DNA of 64,000 nucleotides, taken from positions 3,215,001-3,279,000 of the forward strand of contig NZ_CP022957.1 in NCBI RefSeq assembly GCF_002269385.1, given 5' to 3'. Under the pieces are notes generated by a model. It saw nothing but the letters and a program-made list of their open reading frames with translations, had not been told where the DNA came from and did no database searches. Origin of the DNA: Maribacter cobaltidurans. Lineage in GTDB: Bacteria > Bacteroidota > Bacteroidia > Flavobacteriales > Flavobacteriaceae. A program made the translations under genes and the position numbers. This document shows, piece by piece, positions 36,035 through 47,332 of this stretch. Every line of letters starts with the position of its first letter. The stretch's first letter is position 1.

Positions 36035-37987
36035 ATGCACATGTTTAAAAAAGTACATATCCTTTTCTTGATAATAGGCACACAATTGGTTACTGGAATT
36101 TCATTTGCCCAGGAACGGTTTTTGAAAAAGGGAAATGAAAAGTATGAGGAGTATTCCTTCAGTCCCGCCATTGATATTTATAAAAAGGTTTTGGACAAAG
36201 GCTACGTTTCGGCAGATTTATTGAGAAAATTGGGTAATTCCTATTACTATAATGCTGAGTATAAGGAAGCTGGTGAAACCTTTGATATACTGGTAAATGA
36301 ATTTCAATCGGAAGTAACTGCCGAAGATTATTTCAAATATGCCCAAACGCTAAAATCATTGGAACAATATGCTAGGGCCAATGAGATAATGGGCAAGTTT
36401 TCCCAAATCACTTCCAATGATGTAAGGGCCAAGGAGTTTAAGAGTGACGAGGATTATTTGGCGGACATTAAAAAGAATTCGGGTAGATATGAATTGAGTT
36501 CCTTTGGTTATAATTCGGCATATTCAGATTTTGCTCCGTCCTTTTATGAACAGGGGCTCATTTTTTCTTCCGATAGGGACACAGGGAACTTTGCTAGAAA
36601 TAGACATACATGGAATGGCAAGGATTTTTTGGACTTATATAAAGTGGATGCTGATAGCGCATCTCTTAACAAGGTCCTCAAGTTGGATGATTATGTGAAT
36701 ACGCGTTTGCATGAGTCTACCTCAATCACAACTAAGGATGGTCAAACTTTATATTTTACTAGGAATAATCTTGTGGAAGGTAAATATAAAAAGGACGAGG
36801 AGGGTATTGTTCGTCTTAAGATTTTTAGGGCTGTTATGATGGATGATGGTCTATGGGGCGAAGTTGAGGAACTTCCTTTCAACAGCGATTCGTATTCGGT
36901 GGCGCACCCTGCTTTGAGTCCAGATGAAAAGACTTTATATTTTGCATCGGATATGCCGGGAACTTTAGGTGCTTCGGATATATTCATGGTAGAGATTAAT
37001 AAGGACAGAACTTTTGGTCCTCCCGTCAACTTGGGAAGCAATATAAATACGGAAGCAAGAGAAACATTCCCCTTTGTAACGGAAGAGGAAATACTCTATT
37101 TTTCTTCAGATGGACATCCAGGTTTGGGTGGTTTGGATGTTTTTGGCACAAAAATAAAGCGTAAGGATTTTAGCGGAAATATTATGAACGTTGGTGAACC
37201 GGTGAACAGCGTCAAGGATGATTTTACATTTATTTTTAACGAGGAAAACAAAAAGGGCTATTTTGCCTCCAATAGGGATGGGGGAATGGGATATGATGAC
37301 ATATATGCTTTCGTTGAAAATGAACCCTTGGTTTTTGATTGCATTCAACAGGTAACAGGTACGGTAAGGGATAAGATTTCCAATCAGGTTTTAGTAGGTG
37401 CTACGGTGAAGGTGATCAATGAGGACAATGAGGAGCTATTATCAACGATTACAGATTCCAAGGGAACCTATAGTTTGGTTTTGGATTGCAATCAAGGGAA
37501 TTTTGTGAGAGCTTTAATGGAGGGATATACCCCACATGAGGAATATATTGGCGTATCGGATGGGAAACCAAAAATCATCGATTTTTATTTGGAAAGAGAT
37601 CGGATAACGGCCGGTTATGGTGACGACTTGGCAAAATTGTTGCAATTAAGTACGATTTATTTTGATTTTGATAAATACAATATTAGAAAAGACTCGGAAG
37701 TAGAGATAGAAAAGGTAATTGCCGCCATGGAAAAATATCCTAGTTTAAAAATCAAGGTCAACTCCCATACGGATAGTAGGGGGCCTGCTGCATATAATTT
37801 ATGGCTTTCTCAAAAAAGAGCAGAATCTACGGTGAACTATATGGTGAACAAGGGGATTTCCAAGGACCGGCTGTTAAGTGAAGGTTTTGGGGAAACAAAA
37901 CTGTTGAACGAATGTTCCGATGGTATTCCATGTTCTGCTGCCAAACACGATGTCAACAGAAGATCGGAATTCATAATTTTTGAATAA
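36035..37987 (+). CDS. OmpA family protein with TPR, PD40 and carboxypeptidase-like domains
   Basis: 650 residues. A signal peptide (ending SFAQ near residue 25) is followed by TPR-like repeats to about 145 (GNEKYEEYSFSPAIDIYKKV; GNSYYYNAEYKEAGETFDIL). A WD40-like PD40 propeller spans about 160-430 (HPALSPDEKTLYFASDMPG; LYFSSDGHPGLGGLDVF). A carboxypeptidase regulatory-like fold follows at about 440-520, and an OmpA peptidoglycan-binding domain at about 535-650 (STIYFDFDKYNIRKDSE; NSHTDSRGPAAYN; NRRSEFIIFE). Such proteins commonly follow sprF-like genes and probably tether the complex to the cell wall. The last gene of locus A, ended by a terminator. Confidence 0.93.
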   Translation: MHMFKKVHILFLIIGTQLVTGISFAQERFLKKGNEKYEEYSFSPAIDIYKKVLDKGYVSADLLRKLGNSYYYNAEYKEAGETFDILVNEFQSEVTAEDYFKYAQTLKSLEQYARANEIMGKFSQITSNDVRAKEFKSDEDYLADIKKNSGRYELSSFGYNSAYSDFAPSFYEQGLIFSSDRDTGNFARNRHTWNGKDFLDLYKVDADSASLNKVLKLDDYVNTRLHESTSITTKDGQTLYFTRNNLVEGKYKKDEEGIVRLKIFRAVMMDDGLWGEVEELPFNSDSYSVAHPALSPDEKTLYFASDMPGTLGASDIFMVEINKDRTFGPPVNLGSNINTEARETFPFVTEEEILYFSSDGHPGLGGLDVFGTKIKRKDFSGNIMNVGEPVNSVKDDFTFIFNEENKKGYFASNRDGGMGYDDIYAFVENEPLVFDCIQQVTGTVRDKISNQVLVGATVKVINEDNEELLSTITDSKGTYSLVLDCNQGNFVRALMEGYTPHEEYIGVSDGKPKIIDFYLERDRITAGYGDDLAKLLQLSTIYFDFDKYNIRKDSEVEIEKVIAAMEKYPSLKIKVNSHTDSRGPAAYNLWLSQKRAESTVNYMVNKGISKDRLLSEGFGETKLLNECSDGIPCSAAKHDVNRRSEFIIFE

Positions 37988-38014
37988 AATTAGGTAATAA
38001 TAAGTCCCAATATG

Positions 38015-38046
38015 AAAAAGACAGCTTAACAGGCTGTCTTTTTTGT
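38015..38046 (+). terminator. Intrinsic terminator after locus A
   Basis: AAAAAGACAGC, loop TTAACAG, GCTGTCTTTTT, then more T residues. It lies 28 nt after the OmpA stop codon. Confidence 0.88.
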
Positions 38047-38559
38047 TTGGTCTGGTATCATAAAATTTATTAGCATTTGGGTCCAAGAATCTGCAACATA
38101 CCCATAGAAGTGGAACTACTGACAATACTATTATATTTGAAGTTACCCTTTTGCGTTTACGGCCACCGTCATTTGGGAATTAGTATTGGCCACTGCAACC
38201 TATTCCAATTGTCACCTGAAGTTTCTTCTTAAAGTAAGGTTCGGGCGAATAGATTAATTAACAATAAGAAGATTATCTACTGGATAAAAAAATATCGATA
38301 CAAAGAATTTCTTTTTTATAAATGAAGTTTTTGGACTACATCTAACTCCTTTCCAAAGTACTATAAATATTGGGTTAATCGATAAAATGCTGATTTTTTT
38401 CAGACAATTTTAAAAGGTGTAACCTCATATTTTAAGGCGTAGACCGTGTGAAATTCCACTTACACAACAATTATTTCCCTAGGCTAGGTGTAAAGCTAAT
38501 TTTGTAAAGAATTAATATGCCGTGGTCTAACTACGGTTGAAATTGAGCACCCAGCAAAT
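38047..38559. other. Long intergenic region upstream of the giant repeat gene, with candidate promoter
   Basis: About 510 bp, AT-rich, with no convincing ORF on either strand. A promoter-like pair TTTC (38474-38477), 19-nt spacer, TAATTTTG (38497-38504) would start transcription near 38510. A second TATATTTG box at 38132-38139 lacks a -33 element. An inverted pair TAGACC near 38440 and GGTCTA near 38524 flanks the candidate promoter. The length is unusual for this compact window and may hold regulatory sites or an unrecognised RNA. Confidence 0.4.
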
Positions 38560-38628
38560 ATGGATTTGAACAACAGTAATTATAGGGTCAATTATAAAAT
38601 GACAAAGTATTTAAGTAAACATAAGGCG

Positions 38629-41600
38629 ATGGACAAAAGAATTTTATGGATATTTTTATTGCTATCCGGAATAACGTTCGCACAAACAACCGTAACGCTA
38701 GAAGATCAGTGTAACTGTGAGGTATTGCAGGGAACAGCAGTTACTGCAGCAGGATCTGTAACTCCTAGTGGAGCGGATTTGGGAGACCTGTACGTAAATA
38801 CCAATACCGGAACCATCTTCTTTTGGGATGGTGATTCTTGGGAATTAAGTTCTACGTCCGATAACCAGCAGGTATTGGATTTTAGCTATAATCCGGCTAC
38901 TAGGGAACTTACTTTGGAATTGGAAGATGGAGGTTTACCCATTTCTGCAACCTTACCTGCGGAAACACTTACAACTCTAGCGTTGAATGGTAATACATTG
39001 GAATATCGTGATGAGAATAATGTACTCACAACTATTCCTTTAAACGTAGGTAGTTTGAGTTTTAACTCGGCTACAAGGGAATTACTTTATATCGATGAAA
39101 CGGGCTTGCCAACTTTTATAACACTTCCCGCAGAAGTTCTTACCTCCATTACGGATAATTTCGATGGAACTTTCACCTATAATGATGAGAATGGGGACCC
39201 TACACAGATCAATAAATCAAGCTTGACTGATTTAGGCACAGGTATATATAGTTTTGATAATGGAAACGGTTCTCCAATTGTATTTGTTGGAACGGATGAC
39301 CAAACCGCACAAGAAGTATCATTCGACAATAGTACGTCTTCTTTGACAACTTCTACGGTTCAAGAGGCCTTGGCCGAATTGGATGCAAATATTTCTTCTA
39401 GTGAGCTTACCACTACGGTAGTGGAAGGCAACGGAGTCGATGTTACATCATTAACGACCGGAAACAATACAGAATATACGGTTGCAGTGAACGTTGGCGA
39501 GCTCACGGGCGATGGCAACATATCCTCCACGAACGGTACCATAGACATTACGGGCGGCAACGCTTCCACATTGAACGATGTAACCTTGGACGTTGCGGAC
39601 GACGCTATCACGAACGCCAAGATTGCGGACAATGCCATTACCACCACGGAGATATTGGACGGTACGATAGGAACTTCCGACATAGCGGACAACGCCATCG
39701 ACGCGACAAAGATAAACTCAGACATAGCAGGAACGGGCCTTGTACAGAACGGTACGACGGGCGCCCTTGAGGTTGACGGTACAGCGATTACCGGGGACGG
39801 TAACATTACATCGGGCGACCTTACTGTAGGGGGCGACGCGAACGCCCTTTTGGGCGACGTTACCCTTGAGATAGCCGCTGATGCGGTTACCACTACGGAG
39901 ATACTGGACGGTACGATAGGAACTTCCGACATAGCCGACGATGCCATCGACGCGACAAAGATAAACTCTGACATAGCGGGAGCGGGCCTTGTACAGAACG
40001 TTACGACGGGCGCCCTTGAGGTTGACGGTACGGCGATCAACGGTGACGGTAACATTACATCGGGTGACCTTACCGTAGGTGGCGACGCGAACGCCCTGTT
40101 GGGCGACGTTACCCTTGAGATAGCTGCGGACGCTGTTACCAATACGGAGATACTGGACGGTACGATAGGAACTTTCGACATAGCCGACGATGCCATCGAC
40201 GCGACAAAGATAAACTCTGACATAGCGGGAGCGGGCCTTGTACAGAACGTTACGACGGGCGCCCTTGAGGTTGACGGTACGGCGATCAACGGTGACGGTA
40301 ACATTACATCGGGTGACCTTACCGTAGGTGGTGACGCGAACGCCCTTTTGGGCGACGTTACCCTTGAGATAGCCGCTGATGCGGTTACCACCACTGAGAT
40401 ATTGGACGGCAGTGTAGGCACCGTCGACATCGCCGATGACGCGGTGGCCTTGGAGAAACTTGCCAACGGTACTACCAGCGGGCAGGTAATGCAGTGGGAC
40501 GGTGCGAACTGGATTCTGATAGACCTAGGTTCGGTAACGGTAACGGAGAACGACGGCGTAATCGGGAACGAGGTAACCGATGCCACCGACGGTACATTGG
40601 TACGTTCCGGGGCCGGGACAACGATAAGTCCTTATACCTTGGATGTAGCGGCGGATGGAATAACAACAAACGAGATAGCCCCTGGGGCAGTAGGGTCGAC
40701 CGAGCTGTCGGACAGTGCGGTTACCCTTGGTAAATTGGCCGACGGCAGTAACGTTGGCGACCTTATCCAATGGAATGGCACGTCTTGGGTGTACATCGAT
40801 CCCAGCACATTGGACACGGACACGCAGTATACAGCGGGCGACGGACTGAACCTTGACGGGAGCAACGAGTTCACGGCAGTGGCCAGTCCGGATGCGGGCA
40901 ACGCATCCGAGGTACGTGCCAATGGTATCTTCTCGACGGACGACCAGACAGCTTCCGAGGTGAACATCACGGACGTTGGTGGCAACTTCACCGCTACTGA
41001 CGTAGAGGGTGCTTTGTCGGAACTTGCGGTGGGCAGCACGGACGACCAGAACCTGACGGGAGCTACCTTGGACGGCAGCAACCAGTTACAGATTGACATA
41101 GAAGGCGGAACCTCTGCCACTGTTGACCTATCGAGCTTGGTGGGCACAGACGACCAGAACATAAGCGGTTCCGGCTTCAACGGGGCGACCAACGAACTGA
41201 CCATCGGCATCGAGGGAGGTACTTCCGAGACGGTGGATCTATCCGGACTTGTGGGCACCGATGACCAGACGGCAGCTGAAGTGGCCTATGACAACTCCAC
41301 CTCCGGTCTAACGGCGGGCGACATACAGGCGGCAATTGACGAGGTCGCAGCAGGTAGTACCGATGACCAGAACCTGACGGGAGCTACCTTGGACGGCAGC
41401 AACCAGTTACAGATAGACATCGAGGGCGGAACCTCTGCCACCGTGGACCTATCGAGCTTGGTGGGCACGGACGACCAGACTGCGGGAGAGGTCGGTGTGA
41501 CCCCTGCTGGGAACATTACCAGTACGGACGTACAGTCGGCCCTTGAAGAACTTGACTCGGACATCACTGGCAGCGAGCTTACCACGACGGTCTCTGAGGG

Positions 41601-44600
41601 GAACGGAGTGGATATTGTATCGAGCACGGTTGGCAACAATACGGACTATGAGGTAACGGTGAATATTGGAGAGCTTACCGGTGACGGCAATGTAACCTCC
41701 ACCAACGGTACGATAGACATTACGGGCGGCAACGCTTCCACATTGAACGATGTGACCTTGGACGTTGCGGACAACGCCATTACGAACGCCAAGATGGCGG
41801 ACAATGCGATAACGAGCACTGAGATATTGGACGGTACTATAGGGGCTTCCGACATAGCCGATGACGCGGTGGCCTTGGAGAAACTTGCCAACGGTACTAC
41901 CAGCGGCCAGGTGATGCAGTGGGACGGTGCGAACTGGACCTTGGTGGACCTAGGTTCTGTAACGGTAACGGAGAACGACGGGGTAATCGGGAACGAGCTA
42001 ACCGATGCCACCGACGGTACATTGGTACGTTCCGGTGCCGGGACAACGGTAAGTCCTTATACCTTGGATGTAGCTGCGGATGGAATAACAACAAACGAGA
42101 TAGCCCCTGGGGCAGTAGGGCCGACCGATTTGGCCGATAGTGCGGTTACCCTTGGTAAATTGGCGGACGGCAACACTGCCGGTGATATGATTCAATGGAA
42201 CGGCACGGCCTGGACGTACATCGATCCCAGCACATTGATACCTACGACCACGGTATCGAACACGAGCGCCATCAATACGCTTACCACCACGGTCAACGGC
42301 ACCACGGGGATCGGTGTGGATATCATCAACAGCAACGTATTGAGCCTTAACGGGAGCAACGAGCTGGTGAGCACGGTAAACGGACAGGCTGCTACGGCAC
42401 TCGACCTTTCCCCTGCGGTACAGGCGAACCAGACTACCACGAGCGTTGTGGCCGGCGGTGACATCTCGGTGAGCTCCAGCACTGTAGGAAACAATACGGA
42501 ATATACAGTTACCAACGACGCCCCCGACCAGACGGTGACCCTTGCCGATGGAGGGAACGGGAACGTGACCATAGGTGGCACGTACCCAAACTTTACGATA
42601 GATGTACCCAACAATACGGACGACCAAACGGCCTCTGAAGTGAACATCGCGGACGCGGGTGGCAACTTCACCGCTACTGACGTTGAGGGTGCCTTATCGG
42701 AACTTGCGGCGGGCAGTACAGACGACCAGAACATAAGCGGTTCCGGCTTCAACGGGGCGACCAACGAACTGACCATCGGCATCGAGGGAGGTACTTCCGA
42801 GACGGTTGATTTATCCGGACTTGTCGGTACCGATGACCAGACGGCAGCTGAAGTGGCCTATGACAACTCCACCTCCGGCCTAACGGCGGGCGACGTACAG
42901 TCGGCAATTGACGAGGTTGCAGCAGGTAGTACCGATGACCAGAATTTAACTGGAGCCACTCTGAACGGCAGTAACCAGTTACAGATAGACATCGAGGGTG
43001 GAACCTCAGCCACCGTGGACCTATCGAGCTTGGTGGGCACGGACGACCAAACGGCCTCCGAAGTGAACATCGCGGACGCTGGCGGCAACTTCACGGCCAC
43101 GGATGTTGAGGGCGCCTTATCGGAACTTGCGGCGGACAGTACAGACGACCAGAACATCAGTGGTTCCGGCTTCAACGGGGCGACCAACGAACTGACCATC
43201 GGCATCGAGGGAGGTACTTCAGAGACTGTGGATTTATCCGGACTTGTCGGCACCGATGACCAGACTGCGGGTGAAGTGACCTATGACAACTCGACTTCGG
43301 GACTAACGGCGGGAGACGTACAGGGTGCCATCGACGAGGTCGTGGCGGGAAGTACGGACGACCAGAACCTGACGGGAGCTACCTTGGACGGCAGCAACCA
43401 GTTACAGATTGATATAGAGGGAGGAACCTCTGCCACTGTGGACCTATCGAGCTTGGTTGGCACGGACGACCAGAACATCAGCGGTTCCAGCTTCAACGGT
43501 GCCACGAACGAGTTGACCATCGGTATTGAGGGAGGTACGGGAGAGACCGTTGACCTTTCCGGACTTGTTGGCACGGACGACCAGAACCTTACGGGAGCTA
43601 CCTTGGATGGTAGCAACCAGTTACAGATAGATATCGAGGGCGGTAATTCTGCCACCGTGGATTTATCCAGTTTGGTGGGCACGGACGACCAGACTGCTGG
43701 TGAAGTGACCGTTGCTGATGTAGGAGGAAACTTTGCAAATACCGAGGTAGAGGGAGTACTCGAAGAAATTGATGCGCGTATAGATGCACTCGTACTTGCA
43801 GGTGGTTCAGATGGGAACGACTTCGTTACCGGAGGTTCTTTATCAGGTACCGACCTTACATTGAACGTTCCAAATCAGATAGATCCTGTAATTGACCTGT
43901 CGGGACTTCAAGATGGTACGGGTACTGACGACCAGAATATCAGTGGTTCCAGCTTCAACGGGGCGACCAACGAACTGACCATCGGCATCGAGGGAGGTAC
44001 GGGAGAGACGGTTGACCTTTCCGGACTTGTCGGCACCGATGACCAGAATTTAACGGGAGCCACCTTGGACGGCAGCAACCAGTTACAGATTGATATCGAG
44101 GGCGGAACCTCTGCCACTGTGGACCTATCGAGTTTGTTGGGTACGGACGACCAGACGGCCTCGGAGGTTAACATCACGGACGCCGACGGCAACTTCACGG
44201 CCACTGACGTCGAGGGTGCCTTATCGGAACTTGCGGCCGGTAGTACGGACAACCAGGACATCAGCACGAATGGTACTCCCGGGAACATCAGCATTGACAA
44301 TGGTAGTACAATAAACCTAAACGTAAACGATGCAGACAGCGATGCCACCAACGAAATCCAGGATTTGAGCATCAGCGGAAACACCCTTAGCCTGAGCAGT
44401 GACGCGACTACGGTAGACCTAAGCGGGTACTTGGACAATACGGACTCACAGACCTTAAGTGTAGCGGGTAATGATTTATCGATTGTGGGCGGAAACACGG
44501 TAACGCTTCCAACGGCCACCGGAGCCGAGACCATAGTAAATAGTGGAACGAATATCAACGTAACGGGAAGCGGAACTTCCGGTGACCCTTATGTGGTGAA

Positions 44601-47310
44601 CAATACCTTCACGGAAGTGGACGGTAGTACAACAAACGAGGTAAACACCAACTTTACCGTAAATGGAACGAATTTGGAAATAACCGATAGCAATGGCACT
44701 CTACAGGTACCGTTGGCGGACATCAACGCGGGAGTGAACACGGACAACCAGGATTTGACCCTTAGCGGCAATACTTTGGCCATCAGCGGTGACCCCAACA
44801 CCGACGTTGACCTAAGCGGTTACTTGGACAATACGGATTCTCAGACCTTGAGTGTAACGGGCAATGATTTGTCCATAGCAGGAGGAAACACGGTGACGCT
44901 CCCAACGGCGACCGGAGCCGAGACGATAGTAAATAGTGGAACGAATATCAATGTAACGGGAACGGGAACCTCCGGTGACCCTTACGTGGTGAACAATACT
45001 TTTACAGAGGTCGATGGTAGTATCACCAACGAGATCCAAGATTTGAGCATCAGCGGAAACACTCTTAGCCTAAGCGGGGACGCTACAACGGTGGACCTGA
45101 GCGGTTTCGTAAATACGGATTCGCAGACCTTGAGCTTGAGCGGTACGGACCTGTCAATAACTGGTGGGAATACAATAGATATCGGTAGCATAGATACGGA
45201 TACTGACGACCAGACCCTGAGCCTAACGGGAAATACCTTGGCGATAGCGGATGGGAACAGCGTTGACCTTAGCGGTTTTGTGAATACGGACAACCAGCAG
45301 ATAAGTTTGAGTACGAATACATTGACCTTGTCCAACGGTACAGGAACCGACACCACGGCCGACCTTAGTGGCTACCTAGACAACACGGATTCGCAGACCT
45401 TGAGCGTAACAGGGAACGATTTGTCGATTACCGGAGGGAACACGGTTACCTTGCCTACGGCCAATGGTTCGGAAACTATTGTGAACGGAGGAGGAATAAA
45501 TATCGTAACAGGTAGTGGTACTAGCGGTGACCCATATGTAGTAACAGGAACTGAAGTCGATGGAAGTGTAACGAACGAGATACAGGATTTGAGCCTAAGT
45601 GCAAACACCCTTAGCTTGAGCAGTGACGCGACTACAGTGGACTTAAGTGGGTACTTGGACAATACGGACTCACAGACTTTAAGTGTAGCTGGCAATGATT
45701 TATCGATTGTGGGCGGAAACACGGTAACGCTTCCAACGGCGACCGGAGCCGAGACGATAGTAAATAGTGGGACGAATATAAACGTAACGGGAACGGGAAC
45801 CTCCGGTGACCCTTACGTGGTGAACAATACTTTTACAGAGGTCGATGGTAGTATCACCAACGAGATTCAAGATTTGAGCATCAGCGGAAACACTCTTAGC
45901 CTAAGCGGAGACGCTACAACGGTGGACCTGAGCGGTTTCGTAAATACGGATTCGCAGACCTTGAGCTTGAGCGGTACTGACCTTTCCGTATCGGGTGGTA
46001 ATACCATAGATATCAGTAGCATAGATACGGATACTGACGACCAGACCCTGAGCCTAACGGGAAATACCTTGGCGATAGCGGATGGGAACAGTGTTGACCT
46101 GAGCGGTTTCGTAAATACGGACAATCAGGACCTGAGTTTGAGTGGGAATACGTTAAGCCTGAGTGGGGACGCTACAACGGTAGATCTAGGTGCCTACTTG
46201 GACAATACGGACTCACAGACCTTGAGCGTAACGGGCAACGATTTGTCCATAGCAGGAGGAAACACGGTGACGCTTCCAACGGCGACCGGTGCTGAGACCA
46301 TTGTGAACAGTGGTACTAACATCAACGTAACAGGAAGTGGAACTTCCGGCGACCCTTATGTGGTGAACAATACCTTCACGGAATTGGACGGTAGTACAAC
46401 AAACGAGGTAAACACCAACTTTACCGTAAATGGAACTAATTTGGAAATAACCGATAGCAACGGCACTCTACAGGTACCTTTGGCGGACATAACTTCCGGT
46501 GTAAATACGGATTCCCAGACCTTGAGCCTGACGGGTACGGACCTATCAATAACTGGTGGTAATTCGATAGATATCGGTAGCATAGATACGGATACTGACG
46601 ACCAGACCCTGAGCCTAACGGGAAATACCTTGGCGATAGCGGACGGAAACAGCGTGGATCTAAGCGGTTTCGTTAACACGGACAACCAGGATATCAGTAC
46701 CAACGGATCCGCTGGGAACATTAGTATAGATAACGGCAGCACGCTTACACTGAACGTAAACGATGCGGATAGCAATCCGAACAACGAGATACAAGATTTA
46801 AGCCTAAGTACCAATACACTTAGTCTTAGTGGTGATGCTACTACTGTGGATTTGAGCGGCTATTTGGACAATACCGACGACCAGATTGCTTCTGAAGTGA
46901 ATTCAGATACACCTATAGATGTAGATGGTGATGGAACTAATGAAGCTACCGTGGAAGATGTAATTCAAGCCATAGCCCCAATAACTTCCAAAGCAGCACG
47001 AGTTTTTTACCCACCGTCCATAGCTATAGATGCATCCACTCCGGATCCAGGGACCAATAGGACCATAAATTTATACGATCAATATATTGCTCAGTTCGGG
47101 TCTCCCGTGGTGAGTAGTGGAGGAACTATACCAACCTATGCGGCTAACGAACTAGATTACCATGTTACCTATGCAGACCCAGATGTTTTTGGTAATGGAA
47201 CAACTGTTCTGAATATGAGTGTGAGTCCAACAGGTGTTTTAACCTATAGGATATATAATACTCCTCCGGATTACAACGCATTAATTAATGTCGTATTCGT
47301 AGTAAAGTAA
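38629..47310 (+). CDS. Giant beta-strand repeat surface protein
   Basis: About 2,893 residues (2,916 if the upstream in-frame ATG at 38560 is used; 38599 is a third option). The inner ATG was chosen because it directly begins a signal peptide, [20 protein letters not shown] head domain of about 240 residues follows, with C-N-C near its start and [19 protein letters not shown]. Next come repeats built on [16 protein letters not shown] (about 285-728), then 36/37-residue [20 protein letters not shown] and [18 protein letters not shown] units (about 729-1880). [18 protein letters not shown] repeats follow (about 1880-2754), and a non-repeated C-terminal domain of about 110 residues ends the protein. 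I saw no cysteine after the head and no CHU_C or Por-type CTD. It is probably a long surface fibre or adhesin, secreted with the help of the two genes downstream; this is inference. Confidence 0.88.
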   Translation: MDKRILWIFLLLSGITFAQTTVTLEDQCNCEVLQGTAVTAAGSVTPSGADLGDLYVNTNTGTIFFWDGDSWELSSTSDNQQVLDFSYNPATRELTLELEDGGLPISATLPAETLTTLALNGNTLEYRDENNVLTTIPLNVGSLSFNSATRELLYIDETGLPTFITLPAEVLTSITDNFDGTFTYNDENGDPTQINKSSLTDLGTGIYSFDNGNGSPIVFVGTDDQTAQEVSFDNSTSSLTTSTVQEALAELDANISSSELTTTVVEGNGVDVTSLTTGNNTEYTVAVNVGELTGDGNISSTNGTIDITGGNASTLNDVTLDVADDAITNAKIADNAITTTEILDGTIGTSDIADNAIDATKINSDIAGTGLVQNGTTGALEVDGTAITGDGNITSGDLTVGGDANALLGDVTLEIAADAVTTTEILDGTIGTSDIADDAIDATKINSDIAGAGLVQNVTTGALEVDGTAINGDGNITSGDLTVGGDANALLGDVTLEIAADAVTNTEILDGTIGTFDIADDAIDATKINSDIAGAGLVQNVTTGALEVDGTAINGDGNITSGDLTVGGDANALLGDVTLEIAADAVTTTEILDGSVGTVDIADDAVALEKLANGTTSGQVMQWDGANWILIDLGSVTVTENDGVIGNEVTDATDGTLVRSGAGTTISPYTLDVAADGITTNEIAPGAVGSTELSDSAVTLGKLADGSNVGDLIQWNGTSWVYIDPSTLDTDTQYTAGDGLNLDGSNEFTAVASPDAGNASEVRANGIFSTDDQTASEVNITDVGGNFTATDVEGALSELAVGSTDDQNLTGATLDGSNQLQIDIEGGTSATVDLSSLVGTDDQNISGSGFNGATNELTIGIEGGTSETVDLSGLVGTDDQTAAEVAYDNSTSGLTAGDIQAAIDEVAAGSTDDQNLTGATLDGSNQLQIDIEGGTSATVDLSSLVGTDDQTAGEVGVTPAGNITSTDVQSALEELDSDITGSELTTTVSEGNGVDIVSSTVGNNTDYEVTVNIGELTGDGNVTSTNGTIDITGGNASTLNDVTLDVADNAITNAKMADNAITSTEILDGTIGASDIADDAVALEKLANGTTSGQVMQWDGANWTLVDLGSVTVTENDGVIGNELTDATDGTLVRSGAGTTVSPYTLDVAADGITTNEIAPGAVGPTDLADSAVTLGKLADGNTAGDMIQWNGTAWTYIDPSTLIPTTTVSNTSAINTLTTTVNGTTGIGVDIINSNVLSLNGSNELVSTVNGQAATALDLSPAVQANQTTTSVVAGGDISVSSSTVGNNTEYTVTNDAPDQTVTLADGGNGNVTIGGTYPNFTIDVPNNTDDQTASEVNIADAGGNFTATDVEGALSELAAGSTDDQNISGSGFNGATNELTIGIEGGTSETVDLSGLVGTDDQTAAEVAYDNSTSGLTAGDVQSAIDEVAAGSTDDQNLTGATLNGSNQLQIDIEGGTSATVDLSSLVGTDDQTASEVNIADAGGNFTATDVEGALSELAADSTDDQNISGSGFNGATNELTIGIEGGTSETVDLSGLVGTDDQTAGEVTYDNSTSGLTAGDVQGAIDEVVAGSTDDQNLTGATLDGSNQLQIDIEGGTSATVDLSSLVGTDDQNISGSSFNGATNELTIGIEGGTGETVDLSGLVGTDDQNLTGATLDGSNQLQIDIEGGNSATVDLSSLVGTDDQTAGEVTVADVGGNFANTEVEGVLEEIDARIDALVLAGGSDGNDFVTGGSLSGTDLTLNVPNQIDPVIDLSGLQDGTGTDDQNISGSSFNGATNELTIGIEGGTGETVDLSGLVGTDDQNLTGATLDGSNQLQIDIEGGTSATVDLSSLLGTDDQTASEVNITDADGNFTATDVEGALSELAAGSTDNQDISTNGTPGNISIDNGSTINLNVNDADSDATNEIQDLSISGNTLSLSSDATTVDLSGYLDNTDSQTLSVAGNDLSIVGGNTVTLPTATGAETIVNSGTNINVTGSGTSGDPYVVNNTFTEVDGSTTNEVNTNFTVNGTNLEITDSNGTLQVPLADINAGVNTDNQDLTLSGNTLAISGDPNTDVDLSGYLDNTDSQTLSVTGNDLSIAGGNTVTLPTATGAETIVNSGTNINVTGTGTSGDPYVVNNTFTEVDGSITNEIQDLSISGNTLSLSGDATTVDLSGFVNTDSQTLSLSGTDLSITGGNTIDIGSIDTDTDDQTLSLTGNTLAIADGNSVDLSGFVNTDNQQISLSTNTLTLSNGTGTDTTADLSGYLDNTDSQTLSVTGNDLSITGGNTVTLPTANGSETIVNGGGINIVTGSGTSGDPYVVTGTEVDGSVTNEIQDLSLSANTLSLSSDATTVDLSGYLDNTDSQTLSVAGNDLSIVGGNTVTLPTATGAETIVNSGTNINVTGTGTSGDPYVVNNTFTEVDGSITNEIQDLSISGNTLSLSGDATTVDLSGFVNTDSQTLSLSGTDLSVSGGNTIDISSIDTDTDDQTLSLTGNTLAIADGNSVDLSGFVNTDNQDLSLSGNTLSLSGDATTVDLGAYLDNTDSQTLSVTGNDLSIAGGNTVTLPTATGAETIVNSGTNINVTGSGTSGDPYVVNNTFTELDGSTTNEVNTNFTVNGTNLEITDSNGTLQVPLADITSGVNTDSQTLSLTGTDLSITGGNSIDIGSIDTDTDDQTLSLTGNTLAIADGNSVDLSGFVNTDNQDISTNGSAGNISIDNGSTLTLNVNDADSNPNNEIQDLSLSTNTLSLSGDATTVDLSGYLDNTDDQIASEVNSDTPIDVDGDGTNEATVEDVIQAIAPITSKAARVFYPPSIAIDASTPDPGTNRTINLYDQYIAQFGSPVVSSGGTIPTYAANELDYHVTYADPDVFGNGTTVLNMSVSPTGVLTYRIYNTPPDYNALINVVFVVK
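39712..40458 (+). repeat. Three tandem 249-bp repeats in the giant gene
   Basis: Copies begin with ATAAACTC at 39712, 39961 and 40210, each 249 bp (83 codons). The landmark TAACATTACA occurs at 39801, 40050 and 40299. Copies 2 and 3 are nearly identical at DNA level, including synonymous positions. The third copy diverges after ATATTGGACGG into the next module. Confidence 0.92.
40450..42240 (+). repeat. Duplicated module of about 370 bp, 1425 bp apart
   Basis: The segment starting TTGGAGAAACTTGCCAACGG at 40450 recurs at 41875, in frame (475 codons apart). It codes for [18 protein letters not shown] through to WTYIDPSTL or WVYIDPSTL. Copies run about 40450-40815 and 41875-42240; the interval between them holds TDDQ-type repeats. 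Confidence 0.85.
44824..46127 (+). repeat. Duplicated block of about 470 bp, 831 bp apart
   Basis: The block from TTGGACAATACGGA at 44824 to about 45296 recurs at 45655-46127, in frame (277 codons). It codes for [11 protein letters not shown] through to [20 protein letters not shown]. Partial copies of its first part also start at 44431, 45376 and 46198. Confidence 0.85.
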
Positions 47311-47332
47311 TCAGCTAAAGACCAGAATCGGT

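Noticed and set aside
38132..38139. TATATTTG box as promoter for the giant gene
   Set aside because: No -33 element at 17-23 nt upstream, and more than 400 nt from the gene; the box at 38497 fits better.
39360..46814. Many long open frames on the minus strand opposite the giant gene (up to 408 codons)
   Set aside because: They mirror the repeat structure and codon bias of the plus-strand gene, have Ser/Val/Pro-rich low-complexity translations, and have no start context. They are antisense shadows.
38560..47310. Repeats as a CRISPR array or as a phage tail-fibre gene
   Set aside because: Repeats are in frame inside one protein-coding gene with no spacers or cas genes. Tail-fibre-like motifs are present, but no phage genes are nearby and the neighbours are T9SS components.
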